In this document: in pieces, positions 25,225 to 35,399 of the stretch
Numbering within the stretch: the first letter of the stretch is position 1
Layout: each line of letters begins with the position of its first letter
DNA from: Stenotrophomonas maltophilia
GTDB lineage: Bacteria; Pseudomonadota; Gammaproteobacteria; Xanthomonadales; Xanthomonadaceae
Length of the DNA stretch: 64,000 nucleotides
Direction of reading: 5' to 3'
NCBI RefSeq assembly: GCF_039555535.1
Contig: NZ_CP154630.1
Coordinates: 4,698,501-4,762,500, forward strand
Translations under genes and position numbers: made by a program
Notes under the pieces: generated by a model
The model's input: the letters and a program-made list of their open reading frames with translations, nothing else
The model's database searches: none
Told to the model about the DNA's origin: nothing

Positions 25225-26652
25225 TTAGAAGCTGTACTTCGTGGTGAACTGCAATCGGGTGATATCACCCTTGTTGCCGTTCTCCACTTCGCGACGGCCG
25301 TACATCAACTCCGCGCCGATATCGACCTTGGGCAGCGGCGAATAGAAGATGTTGCCGCGGATGCTCTGCACGCTCTTGGTCACCAGCGGGCCGAGAATGC
25401 TGTCGTTGTCGTAGTCGCTGCGCGCGTAGATCAGGTTGGTGCGCAGCTTCGGCGAGAACGCATGCCGCCAGCCCACGTAGCCGGCAAGCACGCCGGTCGG
25501 GTTGAGCTCGTCGCGGGCCACGTCATAGGCACTGTCGGCGGTAATGCCCAGGCCGATGTAGCGGGCGATGCCTTCGCCGCCGGTCAGCTGGTAGTGCAGC
25601 GAATCGCTGTCACCCATCACCCACTTGCCGCCCAAAGTCAGGCCGCCAGCCACCTTGTCGGCCTTGGCGCCGGTGGCCTGGTTGTCGACCTTCAGCTGAC
25701 GGACGATGCCGCCGACACCGAAGGTGCCCCAATCACCCTTCCAGCCATAGCGCATGGTCAGATCGGGCAGGCTGCCACGGTCGGAGTTGGCACTGGCGTT
25801 GGTCCATGCGCCGGTGACCGGGTTGCGGGTACCGGTGAGGGTGGTGGCTTCCGGGTTTTCCAGCGCGACGCTGAAGCCGCCCTGGGTGTAGCGCACCTGG
25901 GCCTGGCGCACGAAGATCACGCCGTCGGTGGGACCGACGAAGTCGACCGCTTCGGGCAGTGCGGCCGCGTCCATGAAGTTGGACCAGGTCTGGCCGGCCA
26001 TCCAGTTGTTCCAGTACATGTAGGCGTGGCGCAGGGTCACACCGTAGGTATTGGTGGCGGTCTGGTTGCCCAGCGAATTGCCGAAGAAATCCATCTCGAA
26101 GAACGCACCGGCCTTGTTGCCCGATTCGCTCACGTTGTCGATGCCCAGGTTGAAGCGCGAGAACTTGGCGTGGGCGTTGAAGTCGGTGCCCGAACGCTTG
26201 CCGCTGCCGCCGGCGCCTTCCACCGGGGTCTGGCCCGGCAGGTACAGCGAGCGGCCGGTGGCGTCGTCGGCCAGCTGGCCATCGCTGGTCTGGGTGGCCA
26301 GGAAGTCGGCCTTGATGAAGCCGCCGATCTTGACCGTGGTACCCGGCGCTGCGCCCGGGGTGATGGTGGTGACCTGGATCGGCTGCTTGCCGGCCGGCAC
26401 CTGTGCGACCGGCTTCTGCTCGGCCTGCACCGTGCGCACTTCGGTCACCGCCTGCTGGGTCTGGCTGATCTGGGTCTGTTGTTGTTGCTGCGAAGACAGC
26501 AGCAGCTGGACCTGGCGTTCCAGTTCGGCAACGCGTGCTTCCAGTGCCTTCTCTTTGGCGGTCTCTGCGAACGCCATGCCCGGTGCGACCAGGGCGACCA
26601 ACAGGCAGGCCGCCAAAGGTTTGCGCACGGCTTTCAACGTACGGTGGCTCAT
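25225..26652 (-). CDS. DcaP-like outer membrane porin
   Basis: About 475 residues. A signal peptide (ACLLVALVAPGMAFAE) is followed by a short coiled coil (EARVAELERQVQLLLSSQQQ) and a beta-barrel domain ending in aromatic FTTKYSF, the usual outer-membrane insertion signal. The coiled coil plus VKIGGFIKADFLATQ matches the DcaP family of trimeric porins, implicated in dicarboxylate or small acid uptake in Acinetobacter. The start at 26652 (MSHRTLKAVRK) is chosen. It is upstream of the MHS transporter on the same strand and divergent from acs. Confidence 0.87.
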   Translation of the reverse strand: MSHRTLKAVRKPLAACLLVALVAPGMAFAETAKEKALEARVAELERQVQLLLSSQQQQQTQISQTQQAVTEVRTVQAEQKPVAQVPAGKQPIQVTTITPGAAPGTTVKIGGFIKADFLATQTSDGQLADDATGRSLYLPGQTPVEGAGGSGKRSGTDFNAHAKFSRFNLGIDNVSESGNKAGAFFEMDFFGNSLGNQTATNTYGVTLRHAYMYWNNWMAGQTWSNFMDAAALPEAVDFVGPTDGVIFVRQAQVRYTQGGFSVALENPEATTLTGTRNPVTGAWTNASANSDRGSLPDLTMRYGWKGDWGTFGVGGIVRQLKVDNQATGAKADKVAGGLTLGGKWVMGDSDSLHYQLTGGEGIARYIGLGITADSAYDVARDELNPTGVLAGYVGWRHAFSPKLRTNLIYARSDYDNDSILGPLVTKSVQSIRGNIFYSPLPKVDIGAELMYGRREVENGNKGDITRLQFTTKYSF

Positions 26653-26747
26653 GTTGCCCTCTCTCCCAAGTGGCAAGGTGATGCCGCGCGTGGGGCACGG
26701 TCGAGCCGAGACTGCGGGGCGATTATGTATAGCGGCTATTCGCCATT

Positions 26748-26793
26748 GGTCGAACCCGGCCCTGCTGGGCGCTCACTTTCGACCATGGTCTAA
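26748..26793. promoter_or_regulatory. Candidate operator region between dcaP-like gene and acs
   Basis: A near-perfect palindrome TTCGACCATGGTCTAA (26778-26793, one mismatched pair) is accompanied by a matching half-site GGTCGAA at 26748-26754. The site lies about 105 nt upstream of the acs start. It is a reasonable candidate for the binding site of the adjacent response regulator or another regulator. No consensus was available to test this. Confidence 0.4.
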
Positions 26794-26841
26794 CCAGGGT
26801 GGTGACGCGGCCGGGGGTGGATGGGGCAAACTGAGGGGGAT

Positions 26842-26864
26842 CGGTCGCCGCAATGCTGCGACCG
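26842..26864 (+). promoter_or_regulatory. Hairpin in the acs leader
   Basis: CGGTCGC-N9-GCGACCG forms a 7-bp stem with a 9-nt loop, 33 nt before the acs start codon. It may influence translation or be a protein-binding dyad. Function unknown. Confidence 0.4.
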
Positions 26865-26897
26865 CACACACAAAGTCAACGTGCAAGTGAGGGTGCC

Positions 26898-28841
<1,944 letters not shown>

Positions 28842-28851
28842 TGCACGACCC

Positions 28852-28891
28852 GGGGTCAGATCCCTTTCCGCAAGGAAAGGGCTCTGACCCC
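28852..28891. repeat. GGGGTC...GACCCC palindrome between acs and the response regulator
   Basis: GGGGTCAGATCCCTTTCC, a short GCAA loop, then GGAAAGGGCTCTGACCCC. It is a strong hairpin 10 nt after the acs stop, probably ending or attenuating the acs transcript before the regulator gene. Confidence 0.82.
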
Positions 28892-28936
28892 AGGGGCTTG
28901 GCCCCCGAACAGTTTCCCCCACGGTTCCCCCCGACC

Positions 28937-29602
28937 ATGACCACCCTCCTGATTGCCGATGACCACCCGCTGTTCCGCGAAGCCCTGCGCGGCGCCGTGC
29001 AGCGGGTCATCCCTGGCGTGCAGTTGTTCGAGGCCGACAGCGTGGAAGCGCTGTATGCACTGGCCGATCAGCACAACGACGCCGACCTGGTCCTGATGGA
29101 CCTGAACATGCCCGGTGCGCAGGGCTTCAACGCACTGGTGCACATGCGCTCGCTGCACCCGCACCTGCCGGTGGTGGTGGTCTCCGCGCGCGAAGAAGCG
29201 ACGGTGATGCGGCGTGCGCTCGACCACGGCGCGCTGGGCTTCATTCCCAAGTCGGCCGACTCGGACACCATCGGCCATGCGCTGGGCACCATCCTCGATG
29301 GCGAGACCTGGGCACCTCCGGAAGCGCACAACGTGCCACCGACCGAGCGAGAGGAGCGCGAAGTCGGCCAGCGTCTGCGCGAGCTGACCCCGCAGCAGTT
29401 CCGCGTGCTGCAGATGCTGGGCGCAGGCCGCTTGAACAAGCAGATCGCCTACGACCTCAACGTCTCCGAAGCAACGATCAAGGCCCACGTCACCGCCATC
29501 CTGCGCAAGCTCGGCGTGACCAACCGCACCCAGGCCGTGCTGATGGCCGGCAAGCTGGCCATCGACGACGACGCCATTGTGCTGCCGCCGGAAGAAGATT
29601 GA
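28937..29602 (+). CDS. LuxR/NarL-type response regulator, probable CrbR/ErdR
   Basis: 221 residues. The receiver domain has the acidic pair in LLIADDHPLFREAL and the phosphoacceptor Asp in DLVLMDLNMPGAQGF. A C-terminal LuxR HTH follows (LTPQQFRVLQMLGAGRLNKQ, then DLNVSEATIKAHVTAILRKL). In Vibrio (CrbR) and Pseudomonas (ErdR), a regulator of this type next to acs activates acs when acetate is present, with a symporter-fused kinase as partner. Its likely partner here is at 31869-35327. Role is inferred from family and context. Confidence 0.87.
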   Translation: MTTLLIADDHPLFREALRGAVQRVIPGVQLFEADSVEALYALADQHNDADLVLMDLNMPGAQGFNALVHMRSLHPHLPVVVVSAREEATVMRRALDHGALGFIPKSADSDTIGHALGTILDGETWAPPEAHNVPPTEREEREVGQRLRELTPQQFRVLQMLGAGRLNKQIAYDLNVSEATIKAHVTAILRKLGVTNRTQAVLMAGKLAIDDDAIVLPPEED

Positions 29603-29648
29603 CCGTGACGGGCTGCGGAGCCGAGCATGGGCATCTCATGATGCCCTT

Positions 29649-29674
29649 GTAGAGCCGAGCCCACGCTCGGCTGC
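29649..29674. repeat. Single SMAG arm near the RAYT 3' end
   Basis: GTAGAGCCGAGCCCACGCTC then GGCTGC. An altered opposing fragment (GAGCCGAGCATGGGCAT) lies just upstream at about 29618, so this may be a damaged dimer. It flanks the transposase gene downstream. Confidence 0.7.
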
Positions 29675-29693
29675 TCTTCGTCTGAAGACCACA

Positions 29694-30149
29694 CTAGTCC
29701 CGCAGAGGCCACCTGCTCCAGGCGTGGGGATATTCACCGAGACAGTTGGCCAGCCCTGCGCGTACTGGATTGGCCGCGATATACACCGCCTGCGTGCGCA
29801 GGCATTCATCCCTGCGCAACGCATGGTCGTAGTACCCCGGCTGCCAGATCGGTGCATTCGCATCAACACGCCTGGCGATGGATCGTCCACTCCTGGACTT
29901 CAGGATCTGCATGCAGCCGGCGAGCGTGCCGGTACGCAACTCGATCAACCAGTGCAGGTGATCCGGCATGATCACCCAGGCGAGGGAGAAGCTTCGACCC
30001 GTCCGCTCTACCGTGCGCAGGGCTTCGATCAGCAGATCAACGTTGGCCTTGTCACTGAACCAGGGACGGCGCGCACGCGTCACCGTGGTGATCGCATAGA
30101 CATTGCCGGTATGCGACCAACGACCATAACGGAGTGCGGGACTGGCCAT
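29694..30149 (-). CDS. REP-associated tyrosine transposase (RAYT, Y1/TnpA_REP family)
   Basis: 151 residues, the expected size for single-domain Y1 HUH transposases. The HUH-type motif is visible as VIMPDHLHWLIEL (His64, His66), and the probable catalytic Tyr is Tyr123 in AVYIAANPVRAGL. The YYDHALRRDE segment is typical of RAYTs. RAYTs are single-copy domesticated relatives of IS200/IS605 transposases linked to the origin and spread of REP sequences. SMAG elements lie on both sides (29649 and 30225), and a tandem array of SMAG dimers starts 1 kb away. Motifs look intact. Confidence 0.9.
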   Translation of the reverse strand: MASPALRYGRWSHTGNVYAITTVTRARRPWFSDKANVDLLIEALRTVERTGRSFSLAWVIMPDHLHWLIELRTGTLAGCMQILKSRSGRSIARRVDANAPIWQPGYYDHALRRDECLRTQAVYIAANPVRAGLANCLGEYPHAWSRWPLRD

Positions 30150-30224
30150 GCAGGAAGACTATGACGCAGCAGACGATCTCCACATCAGCGAAATGCTGCG
30201 CTGCATGTCGGCCATTGCCGCAAT

Positions 30225-30284
30225 GTAGAGCCGAGCCCACGCTCGGCTGCTTCGCACGCCAGCCGAGCATGGGCTCGGCTCTAC
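30225..30284. repeat. SMAG-type dimer upstream of the RAYT gene
   Basis: GTAGAGCCGAGCCCACGCTC and the inverted arm AGCCGAGCATGGGCTCGGCT ending CTAC, with a short spacer. It sits between the RAYT start and the mntP stop, and also forms the only hairpin after mntP. Confidence 0.88.
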
Positions 30285-30295
30285 AGGTCCGTGTG

Positions 30296-30871
30296 TTACG
30301 CCACACCGTGCAGGTGTTCGTACAGGATCGTCGCGCCAATGATCACCAGGATCACGCCGCCGATGATCTCGGCACGCTTGCCGACCATGCTGCCCAGTAC
30401 GCGGCCAAGCATGATGCCGACGGTGACCATGGTCAGCGTGCACAGGCCAATGACCGCGGCCATCACGCCGATATGCACGTCCATGAAGGCCAGGCCGATA
30501 CCCACCGCCATCGCATCGATGCTGGTGGCGAAACCGGTCAGTGCCAGCTTCCAGAAGCCGTGGTGCTGCGAGGGGTCTTCGTCTTCCTCGGCGCTGTCCG
30601 GACGCAGGCCGTTGTAGATCATGTGGATGCCCAGCGCGCCGAGCAGGCCGAAGGCGATCCAGTGGTCGAAGGCCTCGACGTACTGCAGGGCGGCACGGCC
30701 GAGCAACCAGCCGATGATCGGCGTGATCGCCTCGATGACGCCGAAGATGATGCCGGCGCGCAGCGCATCGCGGAACACCGGCTTGCGCATGGCAGCACCC
30801 TTGCCGATCGCCGCGGCGAAGGCATCGGTGGACATGGCAAAGCCGATCAGGAGGATCGAAATGGGGGACAT
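30296..30871 (-). CDS. mntP: Manganese efflux pump MntP
   Basis: 191 residues with six hydrophobic segments. It begins [20 protein letters not shown] and has the second, inverted-repeat-like [19 protein letters not shown]. The two Asp-containing TDAFA/IDAMA motifs are the family's metal-translocation signatures. It exports Mn2+ across the inner membrane. Two features specific to mntP lie upstream: a yybP-ykoY riboswitch in the leader and an MntR-like palindrome in the promoter zone. The ATG at 30871 is used. Longer in-frame starts would translate the riboswitch. Confidence 0.95.
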   Translation of the reverse strand: MSPISILLIGFAMSTDAFAAAIGKGAAMRKPVFRDALRAGIIFGVIEAITPIIGWLLGRAALQYVEAFDHWIAFGLLGALGIHMIYNGLRPDSAEEDEDPSQHHGFWKLALTGFATSIDAMAVGIGLAFMDVHIGVMAAVIGLCTLTMVTVGIMLGRVLGSMVGKRAEIIGGVILVIIGATILYEHLHGVA

Positions 30872-30914
30872 TGGCGGCTGCTGAAGGTCGGGCAAGGACG
30901 GACGCACGGCTCGC

Positions 30915-31065
30915 GCTCGCGCCCAACCTGACGTTGCGCGCGCGGGCCGCTGGTCTCGCCAACCATCATGGTTGTCCACGCCACGGCGCACTGGCCGAGT
31001 ATGTTGACGTGGACGATTCCTGCGAAGGAATCCGGCTACTCCCCAAGGGGACGCGCAGCTTAGCA
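30915..31065 (-). promoter_or_regulatory. yybP-ykoY manganese riboswitch in the mntP leader
   Basis: On the minus strand the leader contains CCCCTTGGGGAGTAGCCG, the family's L1 signature, then TCAACATACTCGGCCAGTGC (L3 side), GTGGCGTGGAC, and GGCGAGACC toward the 3' side. This is the order and spacing of the yybP-ykoY aptamer as in the E. coli mntP leader. Such aptamers bind Mn2+ and raise expression of the downstream gene. The downstream part up to 30872 is the likely expression platform. Boundaries are approximate to about 15 nt. Confidence 0.88.
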
Positions 31066-31119
31066 CCGCGATCCGCGCGTGGCGCATTTCCAGACAAACG
31101 CGCAGGCAGGGCTGGTTTG

Positions 31120-31135
31120 TATAGCGATGGCTATA
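31120..31135. promoter_or_regulatory. MntR-like operator upstream of mntP
   Basis: A perfect inverted repeat TATAGC-GATG-GCTATA. The core ATAGC-N4-GCTAT matches the arrangement of the E. coli MntR box. It lies about 55 nt upstream of the riboswitch and 250 nt upstream of the mntP start, in the expected promoter zone. No mntR gene is in the window. Confidence 0.65.
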
Positions 31136-31157
31136 TCAGCGCCGCGCTGCACGTGCG

Positions 31158-31861
31158 AGCCGAGCGTGGGCTCGGCTCTACAGAGGGGTCGCGCAACCGG
31201 GAACTTGTAGAGCCGAGCCGATGCTCGGCTGCTGTTCGGCCGAACCACGGAATACCACGCACCACGCGCGATCCGAGCGTGCGCTCGGCTCTACAGAGGG
31301 GTCGCGCAACCGGGAACTTGTAGAGCCGAGCCGATGCTCGGCTGCTGTTCGGCCGAACCACGGAATACAACGCACCACGCGCGAGCCGAGCGTGGGCTCG
31401 GCTCTACAGAGGGGTCGCGCAACCGGGAATTTGTGACGACGAGCCGATGCTCGGCTGCTGTTCGGTCGGACCACGGAATACCACGCACCACGCGCGAGCC
31501 GAGCGTGGGCTCGGCTCTACAGAGGGGTCGCGCAACCGGGAACTTGTAGAGCCGAGCCGATGCTCGGCTGCTGTTCGGCCGAACCACGGAATACCACGCA
31601 CCACGCGCGAGCCGAGCGTGGGCTCGGCTCTACAGAGGGGTCGCGGAACCGGGAACTTGTAGAGCCGAGCCGATGCTCGGCTGCTGTTCGGCCGGACCAC
31701 GGAATACCACGCACCACGCGCGAGCCGAGCGTGGGCTCGGCTCTACAGAGGGGTCGCGCAACCGGGAACTTGTAGAGCCGAGCCGATGCTCGGCTGCTGT
31801 TCGGCCGAACCACGGAATACCACGCACCACGCGCGATCCGAGCGTGCGCTCGGCTCTACAG
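31158..31861. repeat. Tandem array of 113-bp SMAG dimer units (six units plus a half)
   Basis: Units start with GTAG at 31207, 31320, 31433 (degenerate), 31546, 31659 and 31772, exactly 113 bp apart. A leading half unit begins at about 31158. Each unit is a 24-nt SMAG arm, a 40-nt spacer holding TTCGGCCGAA, an inverted 24-nt arm ending CTAC, and a 25-nt linker (AGAGGGGTCGCGCAACCGGG then AACTT). Copies are nearly identical, with a few substitutions. The array fills the space between the kinase stop codon (7 nt away) and the mntP promoter. Open frames inside it are repeat artefacts. Confidence 0.95.
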
Positions 31862-31868
31862 TTGCCCG

Positions 31869-34800
31869 TCAGGCGTCGCTGTTGCCAGCATCGCGCAGTG
31901 CGCCCAGGAAGGCGCGCAGCGAGGCCGGCTTGATCGGCTTGGTCAGCACGCGGTAGCCGCGTTCGCGCGCCATCCGCTTCAGCTCGTCGCGGCCATCGGC
32001 GGTCAGCAGTGCACCCGGCAGCGGATAGCCGGCCGCTTCACGCAGCGCCACCAGCGCATCCAGGCCATCCATGCGGTCATGCAAGTGGTAGTCCACCAGC
32101 ATCACCTGCGGGCGCTCGGCAATCTTCTCCAGCGCCTGGTCGACGGTGGCGGCGGTGATCACCTGCACCTGCCAGCGGCCCAGCAGCGCGCGCATGCCGT
32201 CGAGGATCTCCTCGTCATTGTCCACGCACAGCACGCGCAGGCCAGCCAGCGAATCGCTGCGCAGCGGCGTGGCCACGGCCTGCACCGGCGTGGCCAGTTC
32301 GGTGTAGCCCGGCAGCGGCGCCACACGCGGCAGGATGATCGAGAACATCGAGCCGCTGCCGACGCGGCTGCGGGCATTGAGGCGATGGTCCAGCAGTCGC
32401 GAGATACGCTGGCAGATCGACAGGCCCAGGCCCAGTCCCTGCTCGCCCCAGTCGAACGGCTGCTGGTAGCGGTGGAACTCATCGAAAATCTGCCGCATGT
32501 GGTGCTCGGGAATGCCGGGGCCGGTATCCCATACCTGCAGCTCCACTTCGTCGCCACGATGGCGCACCGCCAGCACGATGCGGCCCTGCCGGGTATAGCG
32601 CAATGCGTTGGCGAGGAAGTTCTGCAGCACGCGGCGCAGCAGGCGGCGATCGCTGCGTACCCAGGCCGGGCGCGCGAACAGGTCCAGGCGCAGGCCACGA
32701 CCTGCGGCCACCGGCGTGTACTGCGCCGCCAGCTCGCGCATCAACGCGCTCACGTCGAACTCCCCGATCACCGGGTGCAGGCCACCGGCATCCAGGCGCG
32801 ACACGTCCAGCAGGCCATCAAGAAGTTCTTCGGCAGCACGCAGCGACGCATCCACGCGCTCGGCCAGGTGCTTCTGCTCGTCGCTCACGTGGTCGCTGTC
32901 GCGCAGCGCGGAAGCGAACAGGCGCGCGGCGTTCAGCGGCTGCAGCACGTCATGGCTGATCGCCGCCAGGAAGCGCGTCTTCGATTGCTGCGCGACCTCG
33001 GCCTCGTGCGAGCGCTCGGCCACGCGCTGTTCCAGCGTCTCGTTGGCTTCCAGCAGTGCCTTTTCCGCGTGCTTGTAATCGGTGATGTCGTTGTAGCTGG
33101 TCACGTAGCCGCCGCCGGGCAGTGCCTGGCCGCGCATCTCGATCACCTTGCCGTCGCTGCGGGTGCGCTCGAACACGTGCGGTGAACCGGCGCGCATGTA
33201 GCCGATGCGGCGGTTGATCTGCACTTCGATATCGCCCTCGCCCAGCTCGCCACGCTCGGCGTTGTAACGGATCAGGTCGGCCACCGGGCGGCCCACGTAG
33301 AGCATGCCGTCGGGGTAGCCGAACATGTCCTGGTAACGGCGGTTCCATGCGGTCAGGCGCATGTCCGGATCGACCACGCTGACCCCGGCACTGATGTTCT
33401 CCAGCGTGGTCGACAGGATCTCGCGGTTGAAGCGCAGCTCCTGCCCGGCTTCGTCCAGCACCGCCACCACTTCGCCCAGGTCCATGCCCGAGCCACGCAG
33501 CAGGCTGGTCAGCAGCAGGCGCGCCGATGCCGCACCAATCGATGCGGCCAGCAGGCGCTCGGTGAACTGTACCCACGGTCGGTCCGCAGGCGCAGAGGAT
33601 TGCAGCTCGCGGCCCAGCGACTGCGCCTGCTCGAAGAACGAACGCCGTGCATGGCGTTCGCCGACCACGCGCGAGGCCAGCGCCAGCAGGTCGCCCACGT
33701 GCACGTGGCCGGGCCAGCCACCCGCCACCGACGGGCGTTCGGCATAAGGATCGAGGAACGGCGCGGCACGCAGGCGTTCGTCCACGCCGGGGCGCCAACG
33801 CGCGGACACCAGCATCATCGTTGCCGCATTCACCAGCAGCGACCAGAAGGTTCCATGGGTCAGCGGGTCCCAGCCGGTCATGCCGAACAGCTGCTGCGGG
33901 CGCAGCCACTCGATGCCGAACGGGCCGTGCTGCACCCAGCCCGCGTCAACCCAACCGGCCATGGTCATCGCCGGCAGCAGCAGGGTGTACAGCCAGGTGG
34001 CGAAGCCCAGCAGCATGCCCACCTCGACGCCACGGCGGCTGGCGCCGCGCCAGTACAGCCCGCCGATCAGGCCGGGCGCGAACTGCGCCACCGCCGCGAA
34101 CGCCATCAGGCCGTACGAGGCCAGCGTGCTGTCGTTGCTGCTGGTGCGGTAGTAGCTGTAGGCCATCAATGCCAGCAGCAGGATCGCCAGGCGGCGGATC
34201 CACAGCACGCGCGAGGCGACGTCGGCGGCCTCCTGGTGGTCACCGCTCCGGCGCAGCAGCACCGGCATCACCAGGTCGTTGCTGACCATGGTGGCCAGTG
34301 CGATGGACGAGACGATGACCATCCCGGTGGCTGCCGAGAAGCCGCCCACATAGGCGATCAGCGCCAGCGCATTGCGGCCCTCGGCCAGCGGCAGCGCCAG
34401 CACCATCGAGTCGTCGGCGACGCTGCCGCCGGTGCCGAACAGGGTCACGCCGGCGGTGGCGATCGGCAGCACCATGCCCGAGATCAGCACCAGGTAGCCA
34501 CCGAACATCCAGCGCGCGCGGCGCACGTCGCGCACGTCACCACACTCGACCACCGCCACGTGGAACTGGCGCGGCAGGCATATGATGGCCAGGAAACTGA
34601 GCAGCGTCTGCGAGATGAATCCCACCGGCGGCAGCCCGGTGAACAGTGTATGCACCGACTCCACCACCGCGTCGGTGCGGTTGCTCAGCCACAGGTAGGC
34701 GAACACGCCCACCGCCACCATCGCCAGCAGCTTGATCACCGATTCGAAGGCGATCGCCAGCATCATGCCGTGGTGGTGCTCGGTGGCATCGACCTGGCGG

Positions 34801-35327
34801 GTGCCGAACAGCGTGGCGAACAACGCCATCAGCAACGCCACGTACAGCGCCGGGTCGGTGAAGAAACCGGTGGGGCCGGTGTTGCCGGTCAGCACCTGCA
34901 GGCTCATCGCCACCGCTTTGTACTGCAGGGCGAGGTACGGAATGATGCCGATCAGCGCGATGATCGCCACCAGCGCCGCCAGCCGCCGCGAGCGTCCGAA
35001 GCGCGAGGAGATGAAATCGGCGATGGAGACCACGTTCTGGCTGCGCGCGATCAGCGCCAGGCGCTCGATGATGCGCCAGCCGAACAACAGCAGCAGCAAC
35101 GGACCGATGTAGATCGGCAGGTAGCCGATGCCGTTGCGCACGGCGGTACCCACGGCGCCGTAGAAGGTCCACGACGAACAGTAAACGGCCAGCGCCAGGC
35201 TGTAGACCACCGGCCGCAGCCACGGCCGGTCGGGATACATCGGCCGACGGTCACCCCACCACGCTACGCCGAACAGCAGCGCGGCATAGGCAACCGAGAC
35301 CAGCAGCAGGATCCAACTGGAGACCAC
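31869..35327 (-). CDS. Sodium/solute-symporter-fused hybrid histidine kinase, CrbS/MxtR type
   Basis: About 1152 residues, starting at GTG 35327 (VVSSWILLLVSVAYAALLFG). Domains in order: an SLC5-like symporter module with about 13 TM segments (to about 490, with FISSRFGRSRRLAALVAIIA); a linker; PAS (about 635-745, LTAWNRRYQDMFGYPDGM); HisKA with His about 792 in AAISHDVLQPLNAARL; HATPase (N box near 909, GLGLGLSICQR near 966); and a C-terminal receiver with Asp about 1079 in MLVDYHLHD. CrbS-type kinases respond to acetate or related carbon status and control acs through a LuxR-type regulator. The probable partner and target lie at 28937 and 26898. An ATG at 35399 would add 24 non-hydrophobic residues. 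Confidence 0.9.
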   Translation of the reverse strand: MVSSWILLLVSVAYAALLFGVAWWGDRRPMYPDRPWLRPVVYSLALAVYCSSWTFYGAVGTAVRNGIGYLPIYIGPLLLLLFGWRIIERLALIARSQNVVSIADFISSRFGRSRRLAALVAIIALIGIIPYLALQYKAVAMSLQVLTGNTGPTGFFTDPALYVALLMALFATLFGTRQVDATEHHHGMMLAIAFESVIKLLAMVAVGVFAYLWLSNRTDAVVESVHTLFTGLPPVGFISQTLLSFLAIICLPRQFHVAVVECGDVRDVRRARWMFGGYLVLISGMVLPIATAGVTLFGTGGSVADDSMVLALPLAEGRNALALIAYVGGFSAATGMVIVSSIALATMVSNDLVMPVLLRRSGDHQEAADVASRVLWIRRLAILLLALMAYSYYRTSSNDSTLASYGLMAFAAVAQFAPGLIGGLYWRGASRRGVEVGMLLGFATWLYTLLLPAMTMAGWVDAGWVQHGPFGIEWLRPQQLFGMTGWDPLTHGTFWSLLVNAATMMLVSARWRPGVDERLRAAPFLDPYAERPSVAGGWPGHVHVGDLLALASRVVGERHARRSFFEQAQSLGRELQSSAPADRPWVQFTERLLAASIGAASARLLLTSLLRGSGMDLGEVVAVLDEAGQELRFNREILSTTLENISAGVSVVDPDMRLTAWNRRYQDMFGYPDGMLYVGRPVADLIRYNAERGELGEGDIEVQINRRIGYMRAGSPHVFERTRSDGKVIEMRGQALPGGGYVTSYNDITDYKHAEKALLEANETLEQRVAERSHEAEVAQQSKTRFLAAISHDVLQPLNAARLFASALRDSDHVSDEQKHLAERVDASLRAAEELLDGLLDVSRLDAGGLHPVIGEFDVSALMRELAAQYTPVAAGRGLRLDLFARPAWVRSDRRLLRRVLQNFLANALRYTRQGRIVLAVRHRGDEVELQVWDTGPGIPEHHMRQIFDEFHRYQQPFDWGEQGLGLGLSICQRISRLLDHRLNARSRVGSGSMFSIILPRVAPLPGYTELATPVQAVATPLRSDSLAGLRVLCVDNDEEILDGMRALLGRWQVQVITAATVDQALEKIAERPQVMLVDYHLHDRMDGLDALVALREAAGYPLPGALLTADGRDELKRMARERGYRVLTKPIKPASLRAFLGALRDAGNSDA

Positions 35328-35399
35328 GCGTGTGTTTCCGTCGGAGGAACCCGCAGTGTAGGCCAGGCGTGGCCGGGGGTGCGGGCTCGTTGGGGGCAA

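Noticed and set aside
30872..31087. N-terminal extension of mntP
   Set aside because: It would translate through the riboswitch. The family start [11 protein letters not shown] is at 30871.
31060..31830. Series of small open frames of about 60-100 codons at 113-bp intervals on both strands
   Set aside because: They are translations of the SMAG array. The spacing equals the repeat unit, and the frames have no start signals or independent coding character.
31158..31861. Possible CRISPR array
   Set aside because: The regular spacing is 113 bp and the segments between palindromes are nearly identical, not unique spacers. No cas genes are nearby.
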